The notes below the pieces were generated by a model. It was not told where the DNA came from, did no database searches, and saw only the letters and a list, made by a program, of their open reading frames with translations. From positions 1 through 25,279 of the forward strand of contig DATLHO010000161.1 in assembly GCA_035539855.1 (NCBI GenBank): a stretch of 25,279 nt of DNA, given 5' to 3'. A program made the translations under genes and the position numbers. Shown here piece after piece: positions 16,727 through 23,715 of this stretch (within the stretch, counting starts at the first letter, position 1; every line of letters starts with the position of its first letter). The stretch comes from DATLHO01 sp035539855 (lineage in GTDB: Bacteria; Bacteroidota; Ignavibacteria; OLB7).

Positions 16727-16728
16727 CG

Positions 16729-17493
16729 CTAGTGCAGACCGACGAGCTTGCGGAGCGCGGCGACCTCGCCACGCTCGAGATGCCGCCACTCGCCGCGCGC
16801 GAGTCCGCGCGTCGTCAGCCCGGCATACGCCCGACGGTTGAGCTTCTCGACGGTGTACTCGAACGCCTCGAAGAGCCGTCGCACCTCTCGGTTCTTTCCC
16901 TCGCGAAGCATGATCGTGACGCCGCGACGATCGCGGTCGTCGACGAACACCTCGCAGGATCCGGTGACGTCGCCGCCGCCGAGATCGATGCCACCGCGCG
17001 CGATCGTCTTGGCGTCGGCGAATGTGATCGGGCGATCGAGCTCGACCTCGTAGTAGCGCTCGATGCCGAAGCGCGGATGCATCAGGCGATGGGCGAGGTC
17101 TCCGTCGTTGGTCAAAAGCAGCGCGCCGGTCGTGTTGCGATCGAGTCGGCCGACGGGATACAGCCGCTGCGGCTGGTCGATCAGATCGAGCACCGTGCGG
17201 CGTCCGCGCTCGTCGCTGGTCGTCGTGATCGTGTCCTTCGGCTTGTTCATCAGCAGATAGACGTGCCGCTCGGGAAGTCCGATGATCTTTCCGTCGACCT
17301 CGACCTGGTCGTTCGGCGTCACGCGCGTGCCGAGCTCGCCGACGACGCGGCCGTTGACACGCACCCTCCCCTCGGCGATGAGCGCGTCGGCCGCGCGCCG
17401 CGACGCGACGCCGGCGTCGGCGATGACCTTGTTGAGACGCGTCCCGTCCTGGACGTCCTCGCGCGAATCCGACCGTTGTGCTCGTTTTGCCAT
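16729..17493 (-). CDS. rRNA pseudouridine synthase, RsuA/RluB/RluE/RluF family
   Basis: 254 residues from the ATG at 17493; the frame stays open 20 codons further up, but that part holds the promoter-like region and no good start. An S4 RNA-binding domain covers about residues 17-65 (TRLNKVIADAGVASRRAADALIAEGRVRVNG). The catalytic domain carries VYLLMNKPKD at 78-86 and GRLDRNTTGALLLTNDG at 115-131, where Asp118 is the expected catalytic aspartate. The later LREGKNREVRRLFEAF block is also typical. The enzyme converts uridines in rRNA to pseudouridine; RluB (23S) is the most likely orthologue by length and S4 presence, but RsuA cannot be excluded. It is the first gene of the minus-strand operon that continues to the antiporter. 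Confidence 0.92.
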   Translation of the reverse strand: MAKRAQRSDSREDVQDGTRLNKVIADAGVASRRAADALIAEGRVRVNGRVVGELGTRVTPNDQVEVDGKIIGLPERHVYLLMNKPKDTITTTSDERGRRTVLDLIDQPQRLYPVGRLDRNTTGALLLTNDGDLAHRLMHPRFGIERYYEVELDRPITFADAKTIARGGIDLGGGDVTGSCEVFVDDRDRRGVTIMLREGKNREVRRLFEAFEYTVEKLNRRAYAGLTTRGLARGEWRHLERGEVAALRKLVGLH

Positions 17494-17605
17494 CTGCGTT
17501 CCTGTTCGTCCGAATGTAAACCGTAAAGGTATCAAGAACCGTTCCCCTCGCACGCAACCGTCGGTAATGAGCCGGCCGTCGCTTTCGCGCTCGCCGCGGG
17601 AGTGC

Positions 17606-17611
17606 TATACT
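17606..17611 (+). promoter_or_regulatory. TATACT, possible -10 box for the transpeptidase gene
   Basis: TATACT at 17606-17611 stands in a GC-rich region, with TTTCGC 17 bases upstream at 17583-17588 as a poor -35. It leaves a leader of about 115 bases before the ATG at 17734. The -35 is weak, so the call is tentative. Confidence 0.25.
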
Positions 17612-17635
17612 CATCGATGGCCGGCCGCGGCGCTC

Positions 17636-17673
17636 GCGACGGCGCGCTCTCGGCGCCTGCGACGGCGCGCTCT
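17636..17673 (+). repeat. 15-base direct repeat in the transpeptidase leader
   Basis: GCGACGGCGCGCTCT occurs identically at 17636-17650 and 17659-17673, start-to-start distance 23 bases. It lies between the TATACT box and the ATG at 17734. It could be a binding site pair or a simple GC-rich duplication. Confidence 0.5.
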
Positions 17674-17733
17674 ATGCGCACCGGGGGCTTTCGCTCCGTT
17701 GCTGCACCGCACCGTGCAATCCAGACAAACCCG

Positions 17734-18573
17734 ATGGCGCTCTCACGTCCGGCACTTTTCTTCCTGCTTCTCGTCGTCTCGCCGCTGGCCGCGCAGCCGC
17801 TGCGTCTCGGGGCTATCGAGCGGCGCCATCCGGATGCGATCGTGCTGGTCGCCGATGCGCAGACCGGACGGATGCTCGGCGGCATCAGGGTGTCGGAGGC
17901 GCGCAGCGCGCGATACTACCCGGCCTCGTTGTTCAAGCTCGCGATCGCGATGACGCTGCTCGAATCCGGCGCCGATCCCGCTGCTCGGCGCGGTTGCAGT
18001 GCCGCGGACACCGCGGTCGATCGTCGCCTGCGCTGCTGGCTGCCCGCCGGCCACGGAACGCTCGGCCTCGTCGAGGCGATCGCCCAGTCGTGCAACGCGT
18101 TCTTCAGGGACGCGGCGAACGGACTCTCGAACGCCGCGATCGCCACGCGCGCGCGATCGCTCGGCATGCTCCCGCGCGAGCACTCGGGCGTGATTCCCGC
18201 CGGGGCGATTCTCGGTGAAGCCGCGATGGTGACCCCGTCGCAGCTCATGCGCGCGGCGCTGGCGCTCGCCTCGCGCGGGCGTCTGGCGCAGCCTCCGCTG
18301 CCGCTCGCCTCGCCACGGTACCGTCCGATCTACGATGGACTCCGCGAATGCGTCCGCACCGGCACCGCCCGCTCGGCCTGGTCGGCGCGCACGTCGATCG
18401 GAGGGAAGACGGGAACGACGGTGATCGACGACCGACCCGGAGCGCGCGCGGGCTGGTTCATCGGGTTCGCCCCGTTCGATCGCCCGCAGTACGCGATCGT
18501 CGTCCTCGATCGCCGCGGCATCGGCAGCGACGCCGCCGCGCTCGCACGCGAAGTGCTCGAGACCATTCTCTGA
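17734..18573 (+). CDS. Single-domain penicillin-binding-protein-fold transpeptidase
   Basis: 279 residues from the ATG at 17734, chosen because a signal peptide starts there (ALFFLLLVVSPLAAQ); the 44 codons upstream read as low-complexity leader. The three motifs of penicillin-recognising serine enzymes are in order: Ser65-Leu-Phe-Lys68 in YYPASLFKLA, Ser119-Cys-Asn121 in AQSCNAF, and Lys225-Thr-Gly227 in GGKTGTTV. The order and spacing resemble the transpeptidase domain of class B PBPs, and the protein is about the size of that domain alone, without the N-terminal pedestal. It is probably periplasmic and acts on D-Ala-D-Ala stem peptides as a transpeptidase or carboxypeptidase; a class D beta-lactamase-like role is less likely given its partner. 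It lies three bases before the SpoIID-like gene. Confidence 0.88.
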   Translation: MALSRPALFFLLLVVSPLAAQPLRLGAIERRHPDAIVLVADAQTGRMLGGIRVSEARSARYYPASLFKLAIAMTLLESGADPAARRGCSAADTAVDRRLRCWLPAGHGTLGLVEAIAQSCNAFFRDAANGLSNAAIATRARSLGMLPREHSGVIPAGAILGEAAMVTPSQLMRAALALASRGRLAQPPLPLASPRYRPIYDGLRECVRTGTARSAWSARTSIGGKTGTTVIDDRPGARAGWFIGFAPFDRPQYAIVVLDRRGIGSDAAALAREVLETIL

Positions 18574-18576
18574 AGC

Positions 18577-19782
18577 ATGGCGCTCCTTCACGATATGACC
18601 CTGCTCGTCGCGATCGCACTTGCCGTGGCCGTCGCGTCGCACGACGGCCGCGTCGTATCGCGTAGCGTCGGCGACGTATCGCATAGCGTCGGCGACGTAT
18701 CGATCGGCAGCCGCATCGCCAGCGGACGCGCCGTCGCATCGCGCTCCGTCGCCGCACCGATCATCACTTCGCGCGACTCGCTCGCAGTGCTGCTGCTCGG
18801 CACGCCGCGGGTAACGTCGCTCACGATCAGTGCGCGCGTGCTCCGTGTCGACGGCGTCGTGACCGGACGCGAACGCCTCGTCGTGAGCGCTGCCGCGGAC
18901 CGCATCGTCCTCGACGGCGTGACGCTCGACCGTGTGCGGATCGAGTCTGACGGTCCAGTCACCGTGACGGCCGCGAAGCGTCGGCGAGTGCTGCACGGAG
19001 TAATCGACCTGCGCTCACGCGACGGTCATCTCGTCGTCGTCGCGCGCACGGCGCGCGAGCAGTACCTGGCCACGACACTCTGCTCCGAGGCGTCGATGTC
19101 CGATCCGACCGCCTATCTCGTGGCTCTGTCGGTGCTGCAGCGCAACTACCTCGCGACGCATCGCGGACGTCATGCACCCGACGCCGATGTCTGCGACAAC
19201 ACGCACTGCCAGCTCGCGGCCGCGACGGAGATACCGGGACGGGCGCATGCGGTGGTTCAGCAGGCTGAAGACCTGCTGCTGCGGGGTCGGGGGGAATCCG
19301 TACTTCCCTGCTACTACTCGGCGAACTGCGGCGGGTCCTCGCTGACCCCGGCAGATGTCTGGGGACGGTCGGAGCCCGGCTACGCCGTTGTTCGATGCGA
19401 TGAATGTCGTGGCGATCGATGGCGGCATTGGACCCGGACGGTGCCAGCATCGCCGCGTGCGCGCGAGGTGCTCGCCGGAGCGCCGCGCGCGCCGTTCGTC
19501 GACGACGACTTCAAGATCCGCGTCGGTCGCGCGCTCGGCTTCAACGTCGTTCCGAGCAACACGATCGATCGACTCGAGCGCCGCGGATCGCACTACGTCA
19601 TCAGCGGCCGGGGATTCGGCCACCGCGTCGGACTCTGTCAGGCCGGCGCCCGGCACCTCGCGCGTAGCGGGCGCTCCGCGGCGCAGATCCTCGCCCGGTA
19701 CTTCCCTGCCGCCGACGTCTCGACACGCGCGGCCGATCAGGACGTGTCGCGCGAGGCGGACCGAACCACGAGCGAACGATGA
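18577..19782 (+). CDS. SpoIID/LytB-domain protein (predicted peptidoglycan lytic transglycosylase)
   Basis: 401 residues from the ATG at 18577. A hydrophobic signal (about 7-20) is followed by a repetitive V-S-x-S-V-G-D stretch (about 27-42) and an N-terminal strand-rich region. The SpoIID domain begins near residue 158. REQYLATTLCSEAS holds Glu171 at the position of the catalytic glutamate (normally EMP). CDNTHCQ at 206-212 and CYYSANCGGSS at 245-255 correspond to the conserved HCQ and GG motifs, and the end reads GRGFGHRVGLCQAGARHLA. Several paired cysteines could bind zinc or form disulphides. SpoIID enzymes cleave glycan strands during engulfment in spore formers; this organism shows no sign of sporulation. 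The gene overlaps folP by four bases and follows the transpeptidase by three. Confidence 0.87.
   Translation: MALLHDMTLLVAIALAVAVASHDGRVVSRSVGDVSHSVGDVSIGSRIASGRAVASRSVAAPIITSRDSLAVLLLGTPRVTSLTISARVLRVDGVVTGRERLVVSAAADRIVLDGVTLDRVRIESDGPVTVTAAKRRRVLHGVIDLRSRDGHLVVVARTAREQYLATTLCSEASMSDPTAYLVALSVLQRNYLATHRGRHAPDADVCDNTHCQLAAATEIPGRAHAVVQQAEDLLLRGRGESVLPCYYSANCGGSSLTPADVWGRSEPGYAVVRCDECRGDRWRHWTRTVPASPRAREVLAGAPRAPFVDDDFKIRVGRALGFNVVPSNTIDRLERRGSHYVISGRGFGHRVGLCQAGARHLARSGRSAAQILARYFPAADVSTRAADQDVSREADRTTSER
18655..18702 (+). repeat. 21-base tandem repeat inside the SpoIID-like gene
   Basis: A 21-base unit starting GTATCGC and ending GGCGAC occurs at 18655-18675 and 18676-18696, with one base differing (G at 18662, A at 18683), then a partial third unit to 18702. 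Each unit is seven codons, giving VSRSVGD and VSHSVGD. Confidence 0.85.
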
Positions 19783-20639
19783 GCCTCTCCGATCTGATCG
19801 CATCGCGGCGACGCCCGCTCGTCATGGGCGTCGTCAACGTCACGCCAGACAGCTTTTCCGACGGCGGCGAGCGCTACGAGCACTCCCTGGCGATCGAGCA
19901 CGCGCTGCAGCTCGCAGAGCTCGGCGCGGAGATCATCGACGTCGGCGGCGAGTCGACGCGACCGGCCGGCGCGACCTATGGCGAGGGCGCGCGGCGCGTC
20001 GACGCGGACGAAGAGATCGCTCGGGTCGTGCCGGTCATCGAAGGCGTACGACGCTCGAACACGACCGTCGAGATTTCCATCGACACGATGAAATCGACAG
20101 TCGCCGAGGCCGCGATCGCCGCCGGCGCGACGATCGTCAACGACGTCAGCGCGGCGCGTCACGACGAGCGCATCCTCGAGGTCGCGGCACGGAGTCACGT
20201 GCCGTACGTGCTGATGCACGGGCACGATCCCCGTGATATCCGACCGCTCGAGGAGCATCGCTACACCGACGTCGTCGCCGACGTGCTCCGGTTTCTGCGC
20301 GAGCGGATCGCGATCGCACGCGCGGCGGGCATCGAGGTCGCGATCGCGGACGTCGGCATCGGGTTCGCCAAGGGCGCGCGCGAGAACATCGCGCTGTTGC
20401 GCGAGCACCGCCGCTTCGACGAGCTCGACGTGCCGATGCTCGTCGGCGCCTCGCGCAAGGCGTTCATCGGCGGGCTTCTCGGCGGCGTGCCGCCGAAGGA
20501 GCGCGTGATCGGCACGCTGGCCGCGCACGCGGTTGCCGCGCTCAACGGAGCGTCGATCGTCCGCGTGCACGACGTGGCCGAGACGCTACAGTTCTTTACC
20601 GTGTTCGAGGCGCTCGTCGCACCGGTTCCGGTCCGCTGA
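19779..20639 (+). CDS. folP: Dihydropteroate synthase
   Basis: 286 residues from the ATG at 19779, overlapping the stop of the SpoIID-like gene by four bases (ATGA). It joins para-aminobenzoate to 6-hydroxymethyl-dihydropterin diphosphate in folate synthesis. Signature segments are present: MGVVNVTPDSFSDGG at 16-30, IIDVGGESTRPAGA near 51-64, ISIDTMKSTVAEAAI near 98-112, TIVNDVSA, PYVLMHG, GASRKAFIGG (the SRK loop) and IVRVHDV at the end. The usual DPGIGFGK block reads DVGIGFAK here: Pro to Val and Gly to Ala. The fold and the other pterin-binding residues are intact, so it should be active. It is the last gene of a three-gene plus-strand unit with the transpeptidase and SpoIID genes. Confidence 0.95.
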   Translation: MSLSDLIASRRRPLVMGVVNVTPDSFSDGGERYEHSLAIEHALQLAELGAEIIDVGGESTRPAGATYGEGARRVDADEEIARVVPVIEGVRRSNTTVEISIDTMKSTVAEAAIAAGATIVNDVSAARHDERILEVAARSHVPYVLMHGHDPRDIRPLEEHRYTDVVADVLRFLRERIAIARAAGIEVAIADVGIGFAKGARENIALLREHRRFDELDVPMLVGASRKAFIGGLLGGVPPKERVIGTLAAHAVAALNGASIVRVHDVAETLQFFTVFEALVAPVPVR

Positions 20640-20641
20640 CG

Positions 20642-20672
20642 TTGGAGCGCGCGGTCGGCGCCCGTATGTTTG
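20642..20672 (+). promoter_or_regulatory. Candidate Bacteroidota-type promoter before the TMEM14-like gene
   Basis: TTG at 20642-20644, a 20-base spacer, then TATGTTTG at 20665-20672, a full match to TAnnTTTG. It begins three bases after the folP stop and would give a short leader before the ATG at 20708. It is the best promoter match in the window. Confidence 0.4.
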
Positions 20673-20707
20673 CGCCGGTTTCCTCTCACGACCTCCCATC
20701 CCGCACC

Positions 20708-21046
20708 ATGCGTACGATCGCGCTCTTCGAGATGCTTTACGGAATCCTGACCATCGTCGGCGGGATCATCGGCTATACGACCACGGGACTGTGGGAACCG
20801 CTCGTCGCGGGAATCGCCGCGGGCGTGATCCTCATCGGCGGCGCGTTGAAGATGCAGAAGGGCGCGCGCTCCGGCGTCTTCACGGCGCTCTTCGTCACCC
20901 TCCTGCTGCTGGCCTACGGCATCGCCCGCACGATCGCCGACGGCGGCTTCCTGCCCGGCGGCATGATCGTCGTCATCAGCGCGATCTCGCTGCTGCTGCT
21001 GCTGGCAGTCCTCGTGCAGCCGAAGGAGCGCAAGCGGATCTTCTGA
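20708..21046 (+). CDS. Small TMEM14-like integral membrane protein
   Basis: 112 residues from the ATG at 20708; earlier in-frame starts would place the promoter-like TATGTTTG inside the gene. Three to four hydrophobic helices fill the protein. The first part (LYGILTIVGGIIGYTTTGLWEPLVAGIAAGVILIGGAL) follows the TMEM14 pattern GGxxGY...S/W..xLxAGxxxGxxLxxGA, and a final helix is rich in Leu/Val before a basic KERKRIF tail. Bacterial TMEM14 relatives have no known role. It is 19 bases before the DUF971 gene and probably the first gene of the unit that includes alanine racemase. Confidence 0.78.
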   Translation: MRTIALFEMLYGILTIVGGIIGYTTTGLWEPLVAGIAAGVILIGGALKMQKGARSGVFTALFVTLLLLAYGIARTIADGGFLPGGMIVVISAISLLLLLAVLVQPKERKRIF

Positions 21047-21065
21047 GAACCGAACACCGACACGC

Positions 21066-21401
21066 GTGCATCCCCTGAAGATCCATCAACCCGACGACCA
21101 GACGCTTGCCATCGACTGGCAGGACGGGACGCGCTCGCAGATCAGCGGCCGCGAGCTGCGCCGGCACTGCCCGTGCAGCGAGTGCCGCCAGCGAGCGCAC
21201 CAGGCGAGCGCGACGTTCATCCCGCTGGTCAGCTCGATCGCCGAACGAATTGCCAAACTCGACCTCATCGGCAGCTCCGCGCTGCATGTCGTGTGGGGCG
21301 ACGGGCACATGCGCAGCATCTATCGCTACGACTTCCTGAGAACGATCGCACCGCCGCGGCTGCCGGAGGGCAGCGGGGCCGACCGACCAGACGACGAATG
21401 A
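21066..21401 (+). CDS. DUF971 / GBBH-like N-terminal domain protein
   Basis: 111 residues from a GTG at 21066. The family pattern is clear: an N-terminal strand pair (LKIHQPDDQTLAIDWQDG), SGRELRRHCPCSECR with Cys35, Cys37 and Cys40 plus His34, and a C-terminal VVWGDGHMRSIYRYDFLRTI. In gamma-butyrobetaine hydroxylase the same domain binds zinc through such residues; stand-alone bacterial copies often lie beside iron-sulphur carrier genes, but none is present here. The function is unknown. The stop overlaps the alanine racemase start by four bases (ATGA), so the two are translationally coupled. Confidence 0.9.
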   Translation: MHPLKIHQPDDQTLAIDWQDGTRSQISGRELRRHCPCSECRQRAHQASATFIPLVSSIAERIAKLDLIGSSALHVVWGDGHMRSIYRYDFLRTIAPPRLPEGSGADRPDDE

Positions 21402-22546
21402 TCCGTCCCACCCACGCGCGCATCGATCGCGAGGCGCTCAGAGCCAACATCCGACTGCTGCGCGCGCGCCTCGAGCGCAACGTCAGGATGATGGCCATCG
21501 TCAAGGCCGACTGCTATGGTCACGGCGTCGAGCACTGCGTTCCCGTGATGCTCGACGAGTCGATCGACATCTTCGGCGTCGCGACGGTCGAGGAGGGCGC
21601 CCGCCTTCGCGACTTCGGCGTCCGGGAGCGCATCGTCGTGCTGCCTCCCCCGCTTCGCGGCCAGTTCGATCGCTACGTCGAGCACGATCTCGACGCTCTG
21701 GTCTCCGACGCCGCGGCCGCGTCGGCGCTCGCGGCCGTCGCAGAGTCCCAGGGTCGAACGTTGCGCGTGCACATTCACATCGACACGGGCATGACGCGCA
21801 ACGGCGTCGCCCCGGAGGACGCGGTCGAGCTCACGCGCAGCGTCGCGGCGATGCGCGGCCTCGACGTCATCGGCGTCGCCTCGCACTTTGCGACGAGCGA
21901 CGAGGTCGACGGAGAGTTCGCCCGGGTGCAGCGCGAGCGCTTCGACGGCGCGCTCGCGGCGCTGGCCGACGCGGGATTCCGGTTCCCCGAGATTCATCTG
22001 TCGAACAGCGGCGGCGTGCTCAACGTCTCCGGCGCCCAGTACACGATGGTCCGCCCGGGCCTCGCGCTCTACGGTTATCATCCGACGCCGGAGCTGCAGG
22101 CCGCATCGGGACTGCGTCCGGTGCTGAGTCTCGTCAGCGCGGTCGGCGGCACGCGCGCGATCGACGCGGGCGTGCCGGTCAGCTACGGCCGGCTCTGGCG
22201 CGCACCGGATCCGACGACGATCGCGACGCTGCCGGTCGGCTACGCCGACGGGCTGATGCGCGCACTCAGCGGCCGGCTCGACGTGCTGATCGCAGGCCGG
22301 CGCTACGCCGCGGTCGGGCGCATCTCGATGGACGAGACGATGATCGACGTCGGACCAGGCCCGGCCGTCGCTCCGGGCGATCCGGTCGTGATCATCGGCA
22401 CGTCCGGCGACCAGTCGATCACCGCGTGGGATCTCGCCCTTGCGGCCGGGACGATCCCCTACGAGATCTGTACGAACCTCTCGAGCCGCGTACCCCGGCG
22501 CATCGCCGGCGCGGACGACCCCAGCACGCATTCGAGGAGCCAATGA
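21398..22546 (+). CDS. alr: Alanine racemase
   Basis: 382 residues from the ATG at 21398, which overlaps the DUF971 stop. It interconverts L- and D-alanine with pyridoxal phosphate, feeding D-Ala into peptidoglycan. Lys36 in MAIVKADCYGHG is the cofactor lysine and Tyr263 in PVSYGRLWRA is the second catalytic base. The barrel strands HIHIDTGMTRNG, GVASHFATSDE, IHLSNSGGVLN and MVRPGLALYGYHP, and the C-terminal GRISMDETMIDVG, are all in place. The length is normal. The frame remains open upstream, but that part overlaps DUF971 in another frame and is not real. The gene overlaps the guanylyltransferase gene by four bases (ATGA). Confidence 0.96.
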   Translation: MIRPTHARIDREALRANIRLLRARLERNVRMMAIVKADCYGHGVEHCVPVMLDESIDIFGVATVEEGARLRDFGVRERIVVLPPPLRGQFDRYVEHDLDALVSDAAAASALAAVAESQGRTLRVHIHIDTGMTRNGVAPEDAVELTRSVAAMRGLDVIGVASHFATSDEVDGEFARVQRERFDGALAALADAGFRFPEIHLSNSGGVLNVSGAQYTMVRPGLALYGYHPTPELQAASGLRPVLSLVSAVGGTRAIDAGVPVSYGRLWRAPDPTTIATLPVGYADGLMRALSGRLDVLIAGRRYAAVGRISMDETMIDVGPGPAVAPGDPVVIIGTSGDQSITAWDLALAAGTIPYEICTNLSSRVPRRIAGADDPSTHSRSQ

Positions 22547-23628
22547 ATCTTTATGCAGTGATCATGGCCGGCGGAGTCGGCTCGCGTCTGTGGCCCCGCA
22601 GCCGTGAGCGCTCGCCCAAGCAGTTGCTGAACGTCGTCGGCGAGGGCACGATGATCCAGAACACGATCGCGCGCCTGCAGCCGATGGTGCCGTTCGAGAA
22701 CGTCTTCATCGTGACCAATCGGGCCCAGATCGATGCGCTGCGCGAGCAGGTGCCGCAGATCCCCGCGCAGAACCTGATCGCCGAGCCGTTCGGCCGCAAC
22801 ACCGCTCCGTGCATCGCGCTTGCGACGGTGATGCTCGGCGAGCGCGATCCCGACGGCGTCATGATCGTCCTGCCGGCCGATCACTTCATCGAGAACGTGC
22901 GCGACTTCCAGCAGCAGTTGAACACCGCCTGCGACGCGGCGTTCGAGATGGGAGGCCTGGTGACGATGGGGATCACCCCGACACGTCCGGAGACCGGCTA
23001 CGGCTACCTGCAGGTCGGCGAGCGCGACGGCGTCAGCGACCATCTGGCAGAGCGCGGCGTGCGCCGGGTGCTGACGTTCGCCGAGAAGCCCGACCTGCCG
23101 ACGGCCGAGCGGTTCCTCGCCTCCGGCGACTTCCTCTGGAACAGCGGCATGTTCATCTGGCGCGTCGACGCGATCGCCGCGGCGCTCGAGGAGTTCCTGC
23201 CGGAGCTCACCGAGCAGGTCGAGGAGCTCCGCGCCGCCGTCGGGACCCCGCGGTTCAACGAGGCGCTCGAGGGCGTCTACGGCCAGATCCATCCGATCTC
23301 GATCGACTACGGCGTGATGGAGAAGGCGCGCAACGCGCTGGTCATCCGCTGCGACTTCGGCTGGAGCGATGTCGGAAGCTGGGACGAGACCTACCGGCTC
23401 GCCCGCAAGGACGACGACGGCAACTCGATCGTCGGCGACGTCGTGACCGTCGACACGAAGGGAACGTTCATCCGGACCGCGGGCAAGATCATCGCGACCG
23501 TCGGCGTCGACGATCTGATCATCGTCGATACGCCGGACGCGCTGCTGGTCTGTCGCCGCGGCGAGTCGCAGCGCGTGCAGGCAGTCGTCGACTACCTGCG
23601 CCGCAAGAAGATCACGAGCCTGCTGTAA
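22543..23628 (+). CDS. manC: Mannose-1-phosphate guanylyltransferase (GDP-mannose pyrophosphorylase)
   Basis: 361 residues from the ATG at 22543, preceded by GAGGAG and overlapping the racemase stop (ATGA). The enzyme makes GDP-mannose from GTP and mannose-1-phosphate for glycan and exopolysaccharide synthesis. The nucleotidyltransferase signature MAGGVGSRLWPRSRERSPKQ covers residues 8-27. Further marks are AEPFGRNTAPCIALA, VLPADHFI, GYGYLQVGE, FAEKPDLPTA, WNSGMFIWR, SIDYGVMEKA and FGWSDVGSWDE. A short left-handed-helix-like tail ends the protein; the C-terminal phosphomannose isomerase domain of bifunctional relatives is absent, so it is the single-function form. Pairing with alanine racemase suggests an envelope-building operon. 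Confidence 0.94.
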   Translation: MNLYAVIMAGGVGSRLWPRSRERSPKQLLNVVGEGTMIQNTIARLQPMVPFENVFIVTNRAQIDALREQVPQIPAQNLIAEPFGRNTAPCIALATVMLGERDPDGVMIVLPADHFIENVRDFQQQLNTACDAAFEMGGLVTMGITPTRPETGYGYLQVGERDGVSDHLAERGVRRVLTFAEKPDLPTAERFLASGDFLWNSGMFIWRVDAIAAALEEFLPELTEQVEELRAAVGTPRFNEALEGVYGQIHPISIDYGVMEKARNALVIRCDFGWSDVGSWDETYRLARKDDDGNSIVGDVVTVDTKGTFIRTAGKIIATVGVDDLIIVDTPDALLVCRRGESQRVQAVVDYLRRKKITSLL

Positions 23629-23642
23629 CGACCTCTCGCGGC

Positions 23643-23676
23643 ATTCGGCGGCATCCTCGATCCGGTGCCGCCGAAT
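23643..23676 (+). terminator. Perfect 11-base-pair hairpin after manC
   Basis: ATTCGGCGGCA at 23643-23653 pairs exactly with TGCCGCCGAAT at 23666-23676 around a 12-base loop, 14 bases after the manC stop. There is no T tract, so it may be a terminator, an attenuator or a stabiliser between manC and the RlpA-like gene. An in-frame GTG for the next gene at 23665 lies inside this stem, which argues against that start. Confidence 0.55.
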
Positions 23677-23715
23677 CGCCCCCTCGGCCAACTCCTCCAT
23701 CCGGCCGCATTCCTC

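Noticed and set aside
16727..17614. Upstream in-frame extension of the flavoprotein to 716 residues
   Set aside because: The extension is antiparallel low-complexity Arg-rich sequence overlapping the pseudouridine synthase gene; MRVAIVGGGAAG marks the natural N-terminus.
17734..18573. Acquired beta-lactamase
   Set aside because: Motif order also fits class D enzymes, but the gene has no mobile context, shares composition with its neighbours and is paired with a SpoIID-type wall enzyme, so a housekeeping transpeptidase is more likely.
21173..21397. Longer start for alanine racemase
   Set aside because: It would overlap the DUF971 gene in another frame; the ATG at 21398 gives the normal family N-terminus and an ATGA junction.
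22426..22542. Longer start for the guanylyltransferase
   Set aside because: It would overlap alanine racemase by more than 100 bases, whereas the ATG at 22543 has GAGGAG upstream and the signature MAGG(V)GSRLWP at the usual place.
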